From: Roseicyclus persicicus
GTDB lineage: Bacteria; Pseudomonadota; Alphaproteobacteria; Rhodobacterales; Rhodobacteraceae
NCBI RefSeq assembly: GCF_012395815.1
Contig: NZ_JAAZQQ010000001.1
Span: 682,001 to 746,000, forward strand
Reading direction: 5' to 3'
Length of the DNA stretch: 64,000 bases
Part shown: positions 49,195 to 57,212 of the stretch, piece after piece
How positions within the stretch are numbered: position 1 is the first letter of the stretch
How the letters are laid out: the number at the start of each line of letters is the position of its first letter
The notes under the pieces: model-generated
The model's database searches: none
What the model was told of the DNA's origin: nothing
Seen by the model: only the letters and a program-made list of their open reading frames with translations
Position numbers and translations under genes: made by a program

Positions 49195-49595
49195 CAGAAC
49201 CCGTGCATCCGCTTCGCCCACTGCACCCCCACGATCAGCCCCTTGAAGCGCGGCAGCAGGAACAGCGCCATCGCCACCACGCCGACCGAGAACACCGAGG
49301 CCAGCACCCAGGGCGACGGCAGGAAGGTCTCGTAGACCACCAGCATCAGCGTGCCCATCACCTTGGCGGTGACGAGGATCGACAGGTAGGCCGGCCCGTC
49401 GTCGGCGCGGGCGTGGCTCAGGTCCTCGCCGCAGGCCGGGCAGGCGGGAGCGAGCGTCAGGTAGCCCTGGAACAGCGCGCCCTCGCCGCAGCTGGGGCAG
49501 CGGCGGGCCAGCCCGCGGCGGATCGCGGGGCCGGCGGGGCGCTCGGGCGGGCCGGGCAGGAATTCGGGGCGGAGGGCGGCGTCGTCGTGGCTCAT
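49194..49595 (-). CDS. DUF983 zinc-ribbon membrane protein
   Basis: A 133-residue protein. The N-terminal part has two CXXC pairs (CPSCGEG and CPACGED) forming a likely zinc ribbon. Two transmembrane helices (about residues 72-92 and 98-117) follow. This matches DUF983, whose function is unknown. It is translationally coupled to the NUDIX gene. Confidence 0.88.
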   Translation of the reverse strand: MSHDDAALRPEFLPGPPERPAGPAIRRGLARRCPSCGEGALFQGYLTLAPACPACGEDLSHARADDGPAYLSILVTAKVMGTLMLVVYETFLPSPWVLASVFSVGVVAMALFLLPRFKGLIVGVQWAKRMHGF

Positions 49596-49729
49596 GGCGC
49601 CCTACATGCGGCGGGGGTCGGGGGTCGTAAAGGGCGCTGTCGTCGCGGGGGGCCGAAATTTTCCGCGACGGAACCGGCGGGCTGCCGCGTGAGACAGGTC
49701 AGACAGGCACGAACACAGGAGATTTGCCC

Positions 49730-50245
49730 ATGTCCACCCTCAAGACCGCCACCCTCGCCCTGCTGATCCCGCTGGCGCTGGCCGTCCCCGCGCTCGCCCA
49801 GCAGGGCCCCGGCGATGGCCGCGGGCCCGGTCCGCAGATGCTGTTCTCCGAGATGGACCTCGACGGGGACGGCGCGGTCACGCTGGAAGAGATGCAGCAG
49901 GCCCGGCAAGGCCGCTTTGCCCGCGCCGACGCCGATGGCGACGGGCTGCTGACCCGCGACGAGCTGGTCGCGCAGGCCATGGCCCGCGCCGAGGCCGGGA
50001 TCGACCGGCTGCTGGAGCGCGCCGATGCCGACGGCGACGGGGCGCTGAGCGAAGCCGAGCTCGACGAGATGCGCGACGCGCGCCGGATGGCGGGGCTCGA
50101 GCGGATGTTCGAGCGCGTCGACGCCGATGGCGACGGGCAGGTCACCGAGGCCGAGTTCGACGCCGCGCTCGCCCGGATGCACGAGCGCCGGGGCGACCGC
50201 GACGGTCGCGGCCATGGCCACGGCCACGGCTTCTGGCGCGGCTGA
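49730..50245 (+). CDS. Periplasmic EF-hand protein
   Basis: A 171-residue protein with a signal peptide (to about residue 24, ending ALAQ) and four EF-hand loops: DLDGDGAVTLEE, DADGDGLLTRDE, DADGDGALSEAE and DADGDGQVTEAE. The C-terminus is rich in His and Gly (RGHGHGHGFWRG), which suggests additional metal binding. AGGAGA precedes ATG 49730. It is followed by an ECF sigma factor gene and a Spy-like gene, suggesting a metal or envelope stress module. Confidence 0.88.
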   Translation: MSTLKTATLALLIPLALAVPALAQQGPGDGRGPGPQMLFSEMDLDGDGAVTLEEMQQARQGRFARADADGDGLLTRDELVAQAMARAEAGIDRLLERADADGDGALSEAELDEMRDARRMAGLERMFERVDADGDGQVTEAEFDAALARMHERRGDRDGRGHGHGHGFWRG

Positions 50246-50332
50246 GGCCTGTGCCCGGGCGGCGCCGGCCCTGTCCCCCGGCCCGGCGCCGCCCCCCTTT
50301 CCCAGCCCCCGGAGGGAGCGCTAGTCTGGGTC

Positions 50333-50920
50333 ATGTCCGGCGAACCGCCCGCCTATGCCGCGCTTCCCGACGGGGCGCTGATGGTCCTCTTCGCCAATGG
50401 CGACCCGGGGGCCGCGCGCGTTCTGACCGGGCGGCTCCTGCCGCGGGCGCTGAGCCACGCGGCCCGCGTGCTGGGCGACCGGGCCGAGGCCGAGGACGTG
50501 GCGCAGGAGGCGATGATGCGGCTGTGGCGCGCCGCCGGCGACTGGCGGCAGGACGGCGGGGCGCAGCCCGCGACCTGGCTTTACCGGGTGGTGGCGAACC
50601 TCTGCACCGACCGGCTCCGACGGCGCGGGCGCATGGACCCGCTGGACGACCCCGACGCGGCGGCCGACGGCACGCCGGGGGTCGAGGCGCGGATGCTGCA
50701 GGCCGACCGGCTGGCCGCACTCGATGCCGCGCTGGCCACCCTGCCGGACCGGCAGCGGCAGGCGGTGGTGCTGCGCCACATCGAGGGGCTGTCCAACCCC
50801 GAGATCGCGGCGATACTGGATGTGGGCGTGGAGGCCGTGGAAAGCCTCACCGCCCGGGGCAAGCGGGCGCTGGCCGCCGCGCTTGCAGGCAGGAAGGAGG
50901 CCCTGGGCTATGGCGACTGA
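50333..50920 (+). CDS. ECF-type RNA polymerase sigma factor
   Basis: A 195-residue sigma-70 family protein with region 2 (DRAEAEDVAQEAMMRLWRA) and region 4 (LPDRQRQAVVLRHIEGLSN, then EIAAILDVGVEAVESL). GGAGGGAG provides a strong ribosome-binding site. The next gene starts inside its end, and probably encodes its membrane-bound regulator. The target promoter is not identified. Confidence 0.9.
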   Translation: MSGEPPAYAALPDGALMVLFANGDPGAARVLTGRLLPRALSHAARVLGDRAEAEDVAQEAMMRLWRAAGDWRQDGGAQPATWLYRVVANLCTDRLRRRGRMDPLDDPDAAADGTPGVEARMLQADRLAALDAALATLPDRQRQAVVLRHIEGLSNPEIAAILDVGVEAVESLTARGKRALAAALAGRKEALGYGD

Positions 50921-51278
50921 ACGGGATGACGACGGGCTGGAGAGCTTCTTCGCCGCGGCGCGCGGGGCCGGGCGGCCCTCGGACGACCTTGTCGCGCGGG
51001 TGCTGGCCGATGCCGCCGCGGTGCAGGGTGCGGGCCGCGCGCCTGCGCCGGCGCCTTTGCCCCGGTCCGGCGGCTGGTTCTCCGGCCTTGCCGGGGCGCT
51101 GGGCGGCTGGCCCGCGGTGTCGGGCGTGACGCTGGCCGGGGTGGCGGGGCTGGTGCTGGGCTTCACCGCGCCCGACCTCGTCGACAGCTGGTCGGGCGGG
51201 CAGATCTGGTCGCTGTCCGGCGGTGTCGGCACGATGCCCGAGATCGGGGCGCTGTGGGAGGAGGCGGGCGATGTCTGA
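50910..51278 (+). CDS. Probable membrane-anchored anti-sigma factor
   Basis: A 122-residue protein. A charged cytoplasmic N-terminus (about 1-65) precedes one transmembrane segment (about 68-88, VSGVTLAGVAGLVLGFTAP) and a short periplasmic tail. No sequence family is recognised. Overlap with the sigma factor gene upstream and the sensor gene downstream is the main reason for the call. Confidence 0.6.
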   Translation: MATERDDDGLESFFAAARGAGRPSDDLVARVLADAAAVQGAGRAPAPAPLPRSGGWFSGLAGALGGWPAVSGVTLAGVAGLVLGFTAPDLVDSWSGGQIWSLSGGVGTMPEIGALWEEAGDV

Positions 51279-51759
51279 TCCGGCAGCAGCCCCCAAACCG
51301 GCCCGCAGCGGCCGCGGCGTCAGGATCGCGCTGGCCCTGTCGCTGGCGCTGAACCTGCTGATCCTCGGGCTGGTGGCCGGGGCGGTGCTGGCCGTGGGGC
51401 CCCGGGGCGGCGACGACCCGCGCCTGCGGACGCTGGGGCTGGGACCCTTTGCCCTCGCCCTGTCGCGGGAGGACCAGGAGGCGGTGCGCGGCCGGATCGA
51501 CCGCGACGCGCTGCGGACCGAGCGGCGGGCGCTGGGGGCGAGCCTCCTGCAGCTGCGGCAGGCGCTGCTGGCCGAGCCCTTCGACCGTGCGGCGGCCGAG
51601 GCGGCGCTGGCGCGGTCGCGCGCGGCGGCCGAGGCGCTGCAGGGGCAGGGCCACGCGGCGCTGCTCGACCAGATCGGGACGATGGACGCGGCCGAGCGCG
51701 CGGCGCTGGCCGACCGGCTGGAGCGCGCGCTGCGCCGGCTGGCGGGCCGCGACCGCTGA
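51271..51759 (+). CDS. Periplasmic heavy-metal-sensor-like (Spy/CpxP/CnrX-like) protein
   Basis: A 162-residue membrane-anchored protein. The N-terminal helix (about residues 18-42, VRIALALSLALNLLILGL) is a signal anchor. The periplasmic part is a long alpha-helical, Arg/Ala/Glu-rich domain of the type found in CnrX, ZraP and Spy. It overlaps the anti-sigma gene. With the ECF sigma it resembles a CnrYXH-like three-part system, though the classic metal-binding histidines are absent. Confidence 0.7.
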   Translation: MSDPAAAPKPARSGRGVRIALALSLALNLLILGLVAGAVLAVGPRGGDDPRLRTLGLGPFALALSREDQEAVRGRIDRDALRTERRALGASLLQLRQALLAEPFDRAAAEAALARSRAAAEALQGQGHAALLDQIGTMDAAERAALADRLERALRRLAGRDR

Positions 51760-51762
51760 GGC

Positions 51763-53145
51763 TCAGGCGGCGGGCAGGGGCGACAGGGTGACCTGGTCGC
51801 GCCCATGGGCCTTGGCGCCGTAGAGCGCCCCGTCGGCGCGGTCGATCAGGCTCTGCCCGGCCTCGCTGCTGCCCGGCGCGGCCAGCGCGATCCCGACGCT
51901 GAGCGTGATCGTCAGCGGCGGCACCTCGCCCCCGACGAGAAACGGCGTCTCTCCGATGCTGGCCCTGAGCCGCTCGGCGCAGTCGAGCGCGGCGCGGCGG
52001 TCGCTGTCGGGCAGGGCGACGAGGAACTCCTCCCCGCCCATCCGCGCCAGCAGGTCGCCCGTCCGCAGCTGCGCCCGCAGGCGGCGCGCCACGAGGCTGA
52101 GCACCGCGTCGCCGACGGAATGGCCGTGGCGGTCGTTGACCTGCTTGAAATGGTCGATGTCGAGCAGCATCACCGCCACCCCGCGCCCGGGCCGGGCGAT
52201 CATGCGGTCGAGCTGGAACAGCGCGTAGCGGCGGTTGTGCAGGCCGGTCAGGCTGTCGGTCACGGCCATCTCCAGCCCCGCCTGCAGCGAGGCGCGGAGC
52301 CGGTCGGCCTGCCGCTTGCGGCCCAGCTGGGTGCGGATGCGCAGCGCCAGCTCCTGCGCGTCGACCGGGTCGTAGAGGATGTCGTGGGCGCCGAGGTCCA
52401 GCGCGATGGCGGCGCGCTCGCCGTCGCCGGCGGGCAGGATCATCACCGTCGCCGCGTTGCGCGTCGCGGGGCGCGACAGGAGGTCGGACAGGAGCCGCAG
52501 CCCCTCGTTCCGGTGCGTGAGGTCGGCGGCGATGACGAAGACGTCCGGCGCCTCGCCCTCCTCGGAGCCGACGCCCATCAGCGCCGCGTCGCGCGGCAGG
52601 ATCGACACCTCGCCGCCAAGCCGGTCGTCGAGCGCGGTCTTCCACAGCACCGCGCCCTTGGGCCCCGGCGCCACCAGCGCGATGCGGCCCGGCCGTTCCT
52701 GCCCGGCAAAGGTCGCGGCCGCCTCGGCGAAGCCCAGCGCGGGTTCGCCCCGCTGGCGCAGCTCGCGCGCCGTGTCGCGGGCGCGCAGGAGCGACCGCAC
52801 CCGCGCCAGCAGCGTCACCTCGTCCACCGGCTTGGTCAGGAAATCGTCGGCGCCCGCCTCGAGCCCCGCCATCTTGGAGGCGCGGTCGGTCAGCGCCGTG
52901 ATCAGGATCACCGGGATGTCCGCCGTCTCGGGCTCGGCCTTGAGCCTGCGGCAGACCTCGAGCCCCGACATGTCAGGCATCACCACGTCGAGCAGGATCA
53001 GGTCGGGCCGCCCCGCGCGGGCCGCCGCGAGGGCAGCCTCGCCGCAATCGGCCTGATCGACGGCGTAGCAGGCGGCGGCGAGCTTCACCTTCATCACAAT
53101 TCGGTTCGTGGCCACGTCGTCTACGACCAGAATTCGCCCTGTCAT
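51763..53145 (-). CDS. pleD: PleD-like diguanylate cyclase response regulator
   Basis: A 460-residue protein with PleD order: REC1 (D9-D10, phospho-acceptor D53, K105), a degenerate second REC (about 150-275), then a GGDEF domain. The active-site signature is GGEEF at 370-374, which is compatible with c-di-GMP synthesis. An inhibitory site R361-TG-D364 lies five residues upstream. It would make c-di-GMP after phosphorylation of D53. No kinase is adjacent. Its 3' end faces the sensor gene with only 3 bases between. Confidence 0.92.
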   Translation of the reverse strand: MTGRILVVDDVATNRIVMKVKLAAACYAVDQADCGEAALAAARAGRPDLILLDVVMPDMSGLEVCRRLKAEPETADIPVILITALTDRASKMAGLEAGADDFLTKPVDEVTLLARVRSLLRARDTARELRQRGEPALGFAEAAATFAGQERPGRIALVAPGPKGAVLWKTALDDRLGGEVSILPRDAALMGVGSEEGEAPDVFVIAADLTHRNEGLRLLSDLLSRPATRNAATVMILPAGDGERAAIALDLGAHDILYDPVDAQELALRIRTQLGRKRQADRLRASLQAGLEMAVTDSLTGLHNRRYALFQLDRMIARPGRGVAVMLLDIDHFKQVNDRHGHSVGDAVLSLVARRLRAQLRTGDLLARMGGEEFLVALPDSDRRAALDCAERLRASIGETPFLVGGEVPPLTITLSVGIALAAPGSSEAGQSLIDRADGALYGAKAHGRDQVTLSPLPAA

Positions 53146-53263
53146 CCGCGCCTCTCGCCCGGTCCTCGTGCATTCGCCTCGACACGGGGGCCGGGCGAAC
53201 TGTAGGACCGTTGTGGCCTCGCAATGGTTAACAAACTCTTTAATCCATGAGCGGAACTTGGGG

Positions 53264-53542
53264 ATGAAGCAAGATTTGGCGGAAACCCGCGCGCTGGCGG
53301 TGCTGGGCTGGCTGGCGGCGCAGGACGAGCTGTTCCCGGTGTTCCTGGGCGCCACGGGCGCGTCGGAGGCCGATCTGCGGCGCCGCGCGGGCGATCCCGA
53401 GTTCCTCGCCTCGGTGCTGGAGTTCCTGATGATGGACGACGCCTGGGTGCTGGACTGCGCCGCCGCGATGGGCTGGCCGCCGACGGACATGGCGGCGATC
53501 CGGGCGGGCCTGCCGGGGGGCGACCTGCCGCACTGGACCTGA
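53264..53542 (+). CDS. DUF3572-family protein
   Basis: A 92-residue, mainly helical acidic protein that matches the DUF3572 family of alphaproteobacteria (QDELFPVFLGATG, then LEFLMMDDAWV). Its role is unknown. It is divergently arranged with the PleD-like gene, the family's usual setting near c-di-GMP or cell-cycle genes. ATG 53264 is used; the ribosome-binding site is weak. Confidence 0.8.
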   Translation: MKQDLAETRALAVLGWLAAQDELFPVFLGATGASEADLRRRAGDPEFLASVLEFLMMDDAWVLDCAAAMGWPPTDMAAIRAGLPGGDLPHWT

Positions 53543-53553
53543 GGGCCGACGGG

Positions 53554-54006
53554 TCAGTCGGAGGGCGGCAGCTCGCCGGCGCTCAGCCGCGTCAACAGCG
53601 CCTTGAGCGTCATCAGCTCGTCGAGGCTGAGCTTGCCGTGGAAATGCTGCATCGCCTCGCGGCAGGTAGGCAGGGCGGCGCGGAACTGGGCCTCGCCCAG
53701 CTCGGTCAGCCGCACCTCGGTGGTGCGCCGGTCGTCGCGGCCCATCTCGCGGGCGATCAGGCCGTCGGTTTCCAGCACGCGCAGGGCGCGAGACGTGGCG
53801 GTCCGGTCGATGCCCACGAAATCGGCGATGTCGGAGGGGTTCTTCTTGCCTTCCTCGGCCACGGCCAGCAGCACGCACCAGCCGACCCGCGTGAAGCCGA
53901 ACTTCCGCAGATCCGCCTCGACCCGCCGCTCGATGATCCGAGCCGTGCGGGACACGTGATGGCCCACACTGTCGTGCAGCCCGAACTTGAGATGCGTTCC
54001 GTCCAT
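53554..54006 (-). CDS. MarR-family transcriptional regulator
   Basis: A 150-residue winged-helix dimeric regulator. The recognition segment reads NPSDIADFVGIDRTATSRAL and the wing contains DDRRTTEVRLT. Helical N- and C-termini supply dimerisation. It is divergent from a HAD phosphatase gene with a 90-base gap, which may be its target. The ligand is unknown. Confidence 0.9.
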   Translation of the reverse strand: MDGTHLKFGLHDSVGHHVSRTARIIERRVEADLRKFGFTRVGWCVLLAVAEEGKKNPSDIADFVGIDRTATSRALRVLETDGLIAREMGRDDRRTTEVRLTELGEAQFRAALPTCREAMQHFHGKLSLDELMTLKALLTRLSAGELPPSD

Positions 54007-54096
54007 GGTGACCCCGCGCTATAAGGGGAGTGTAGGGCGCTGTCACGGGTTTTCGAGGGCAAGCGATCCGGTCTGCCAGCGAGGTGCCGAATTTCC

Positions 54097-54804
54097 ATGC
54101 AACCGCGACATGCGCCCGCCGGGCTCCTGTTCGACAAGGACGGCACCCTGTTCGATTTCCAGCGCAGCTGGGGCGGCTGGGCCCGCGACGTGATCTCCGA
54201 CCTCGCGGGGGGTGACCCGGGGCTGGCCGCGCGCCTGGCCGACGCGTTGGGCTATGATGCGGGAAACCTTGTCTTTTTGCCCGGTAGCCTGTCGATCGCC
54301 GGCACCGTGCGCGAGCAGGCCGAGGCGATCGCGCCGCACCTGCCGGGCCGGGGTGTGGCGGCCCTCGAGGCCCGGCTGGTCGCCGCCGCCGGGCGGGCGC
54401 CCATGATTCCGGCGGTGCCGCTCCGGCCCCTGCTGGCGGCGTGGCGGGCGCAGGGCCTGTCGCTGGGCATCGCAACAAATGATGCCGAAGTTGCAGCAAG
54501 GCAACAGCTGGAAGCAACTGAAATAATTGACGTTTTTCACTTTATTGCCGGGTATGATTCGGGGTTCGGCGCCAAGCCGGGGCCGGGAATGTGCCTCGCG
54601 TTCGCCGAAGCGCGCGGGCTCGACCCGTCCGACTGCGTGATGGTGGGCGACAGCCGCCACGACCTCGAGGCCGGCCGCGCGGCGGGGATGCGCGTGGTGG
54701 GCGTGCTGACCGGCCCCGCGGGCGTCGACGACCTGGCGCCGCTGGCCGATGCGGTCCTGCCCGACATCGGCGCCCTGCCGGCCTGGCTGGCGGCCGCCGG
54801 CTGA
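54097..54804 (+). CDS. HAD-family hydrolase (phosphoglycolate phosphatase-like)
   Basis: A 235-residue phosphatase. HAD motif I is FDKDGTLFD with catalytic aspartates, motif II the Thr in GIATNDAE, motif III the Lys in GAKPGPG, and motif IV GDSRHDLEAG. A helical cap is inserted after motif I. The substrate is uncertain; phosphoglycolate is a common guess. Codons from 54472 to 54558 are AT-rich (ACA AAT GAT, GAA ATA ATT, GTT TTT CAC TTT), unlike the rest of the gene, while the frame and motif II stay intact. Confidence 0.88.
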   Translation: MQPRHAPAGLLFDKDGTLFDFQRSWGGWARDVISDLAGGDPGLAARLADALGYDAGNLVFLPGSLSIAGTVREQAEAIAPHLPGRGVAALEARLVAAAGRAPMIPAVPLRPLLAAWRAQGLSLGIATNDAEVAARQQLEATEIIDVFHFIAGYDSGFGAKPGPGMCLAFAEARGLDPSDCVMVGDSRHDLEAGRAAGMRVVGVLTGPAGVDDLAPLADAVLPDIGALPAWLAAAG

Positions 54805-54945
54805 CCCGGGCGGGCGGCGCCGCGCTGGGAAGAATGCGACGCCCCGGTGTCGGAGACCGGCAATCCGGCCGCGGACCGATGCGCAAGGGTGCCCCCGACG
54901 TCGCGTGAGGACGCGCCGCACCCGGCGCAAGGAAGGCCAGACCCG

Positions 54946-56505
54946 ATGAACGACATCGCCCCCAACCGTCGCCGCCGCGCCGGCGGCCGCAGCGGCCACA
55001 CGGCCCGCAGCGGCGGCCATGCGATCGAGCAGATGCCCTGGCGGCTGCCGCGCAACACCGACCGCCCGATCGAGCCGCTGCCCGAGGAAGGCGTGCGCGC
55101 GATCCACGACGGCGCCATGCGGGTGCTGGCCGAGATCGGGATCGAGTTCCTGAACGACGAGGCCATCGGCCACCTGCGCGCCGCGGGCTGCAAGGTCGAG
55201 GGCCAGACCGTCCGCTTCGAGCGCGCCTTCGTCGAGGAGATGGTCGCCCGCGCGCCCGCCTCCTTCACGCTCACGCCGCGCAACCCCGACCGCGCGATCA
55301 CACTGGGCGGGGGCTACATCCTGTTCGGCAACGTGTCCTCGCCGCCGAACGCCTGGGACCTCGAACGCGGCAAGCGACCGGGCGATTTCGAGACCTACCG
55401 CGAATTCATCAAGCTCACGCAGTATTTCAACTGCATCCACTTCGCCGGCGGCTACCCGGTGGAGCCGATCGACATCCATGCCGGCGTGCGCCACCTCGAC
55501 TGCCTCCACGAGAAGCTGACGCTGACCGACAAGGTCGTGCACGCCTATTCGCTCGGCCCCGAGCGGGTAGAGGACGTGATGGAGATGGTCCGCATCGCGG
55601 GCGGGCTGACCCATGCCGAGTTCGACGCGAGCCCGCGGATGTACACCAACATCAACTCGGTCTCGCCGCTCAAGCACGACTGGCCGATGCTGGACGGCGC
55701 CATGCGGCTGGCGCGCCGGGGCCAGCCGGTGGTGGTCACCCCCTTCACGCTGGCGGGCGCGATGGCGCCGGTGACGCTCTCGGGCGCCGTGATGCTCAGC
55801 CTCGCCGAGGCGCTGGCGGCCATCGCGCTCCTGCAATGGATCGCGCCGGGCTGCCCGGTGGCGATCGGCACCTTCACCTCCAACGTCGACATGAAGTCGG
55901 GCGCGCCGGCCTTCGGCACGCCGGAATACATGCGCGCGACCCAGATCACCGGCCAGATGGCCCGGTTCTACGGGCTGCCGCTGCGGTCGTCCGGCGTCTG
56001 CGCGGCCAACGTGCCGGACGGGCAGGCGATGTGGGAGACCATGAACTCGCTCTGGGCGGCGGTGCAGTCGGGGACCAACATGGTCTACCACGCGGCCGGC
56101 TGGCTCGAGGGCGGGCTGATCGCAAGCCCCGAGAAATTCGTGATGGACTGCGAGGTGCTGCAGCAGATCCAGCGCTATTTCGAGCCGGCGCTGCTGGGCA
56201 CGACCGAGGCCGACCTTGCCATCGACGCCATCGCCGAGGTGGGCGCCGGCGGCCATTTCTTCGGCTGCCAGCACACGCAGGACCGCTACCAGACCGCCTT
56301 CTACGGGCCGTTCCTGTCGGACTGGCGCAACTACGAGGCCTGGCAGGCGGCCGGCGGGGTCTGGACCGCCGAGCGCGCGCACGGGATCTACAAGAAGATC
56401 CTCGCCGAGTTCGAGCCGCCGCCGATGGACGAGGCCATCCGCGAGGAGCTGGCCGACTTCGTTGCCCGCCGCAAGGCCGAGGGCGGCGCGCCGACCGACT
56501 TCTGA
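54946..56505 (+). CDS. MttB-family (trimethylamine methyltransferase-like) protein
   Basis: A 519-residue TIM-barrel methyltransferase of the MttB superfamily. Typical blocks include GVRAIHDGAMRVLAEIGIEF, GNVSSPPNAWDLERGKRPGD and SGAVMLSLAEALAAIALLQ. The frame has no in-frame UAG, so it is a non-pyrrolysine member, like glycine-betaine methyltransferase MtgB. A corrinoid protein partner is expected but none is adjacent. AAGGAAG precedes ATG 54946. The substrate is unassigned. Confidence 0.85.
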   Translation: MNDIAPNRRRRAGGRSGHTARSGGHAIEQMPWRLPRNTDRPIEPLPEEGVRAIHDGAMRVLAEIGIEFLNDEAIGHLRAAGCKVEGQTVRFERAFVEEMVARAPASFTLTPRNPDRAITLGGGYILFGNVSSPPNAWDLERGKRPGDFETYREFIKLTQYFNCIHFAGGYPVEPIDIHAGVRHLDCLHEKLTLTDKVVHAYSLGPERVEDVMEMVRIAGGLTHAEFDASPRMYTNINSVSPLKHDWPMLDGAMRLARRGQPVVVTPFTLAGAMAPVTLSGAVMLSLAEALAAIALLQWIAPGCPVAIGTFTSNVDMKSGAPAFGTPEYMRATQITGQMARFYGLPLRSSGVCAANVPDGQAMWETMNSLWAAVQSGTNMVYHAAGWLEGGLIASPEKFVMDCEVLQQIQRYFEPALLGTTEADLAIDAIAEVGAGGHFFGCQHTQDRYQTAFYGPFLSDWRNYEAWQAAGGVWTAERAHGIYKKILAEFEPPPMDEAIREELADFVARRKAEGGAPTDF

Positions 56506-56624
56506 CGCCCCCGGAAATGCCTTGATATTGCCCCGGTTGGGCAAGGCTTCGTTTACGCTTGGCCCCTAATCCTGCCTGACAGGCCGGGCGCGCGGTGCGC
56601 CGGGCAAGGGACGAGGCGGCGGCG

Positions 56625-57212
56625 ATGCACGGCATGATCAACCGCGCCCTGCAGGGCTTCCTGACCACGACCTACGGCGACGCGGTCTGGGCCGAGGTGC
56701 GCAGCCAGGCGGGCCTGCCCTTCGCCGACTTCGAGGCGATGCTCGACTATCCCGATGCCCTGACCATGGCCTGTTTCCAGGCCGCCTGCCACGTCCTCTA
56801 CAAGCACCCCAACGCGCTGCTGGAGGATATCGGCACCTGGCTGGTGACCGACGCGCACCTCGAGCCGCTGCGGCGGCTGATGCGGTTTTCCGGGCCCAGC
56901 TTTCTCGATTTCCTCCTCTCGCTCGAGGAGATGGGCGAACGCGGCCGCCTTGCCGTGCCCGACCTCGACATGCCCCGGATCGAGGTCGACCGGATCGACC
57001 CGTCCAGCTTCCGCATCCGGGCGCAATGGACGCTGCCCGGCATCGCGCCGATCCTGATGGGCTGCCTGCGCGCAATGGCCGACGACTACGGCGCGCTTGC
57101 GGTGCTGCGCCTCGACGGGGTCGAGGCGGGGGGCGAATGCCTGCACGTGCAGCTGCTCGACGCCGCCTATTCCCAGGGGCGCAGCTTCGACCTCGGCCGG
57201 GTGCGCGCATGA
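56625..57212 (+). CDS. H-NOX-like haem/NO-binding domain protein, key haem residues absent
   Basis: A 195-residue protein matching H-NOX domains along its length: MHGMINRALQGFL start, LLEDIGTWLV, LRRLMRFSG and a PGIAPILMGCLRAMADDYG helix. In guanylate cyclase and bacterial sensors the proximal haem His is the last residue of an LDALH-type motif; here the aligned motif is LEEMG, with Gly104. The YXSXR haem-propionate motif is also missing, as QWTLPG runs straight into the next helix. Haem binding by the classical route is doubtful. Its stop overlaps the downstream HNOBA-GGDEF gene, the standard signalling partner. Confidence 0.8.
   Translation: MHGMINRALQGFLTTTYGDAVWAEVRSQAGLPFADFEAMLDYPDALTMACFQAACHVLYKHPNALLEDIGTWLVTDAHLEPLRRLMRFSGPSFLDFLLSLEEMGERGRLAVPDLDMPRIEVDRIDPSSFRIRAQWTLPGIAPILMGCLRAMADDYGALAVLRLDGVEAGGECLHVQLLDAAYSQGRSFDLGRVRA

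Noticed and set aside
53227-53245. CtrA site (TTAA-N7-TTAAC) near the PleD-like gene
   Set aside because: The sequence reads TTAA-N8-TTAAC on the minus strand; the one-base-longer spacing departs from consensus, so no site is called.
54946-56505. Pyrrolysine-containing methylamine methyltransferase
   Set aside because: The frame has no internal UAG and aligns with non-pyrrolysine MttB homologues.
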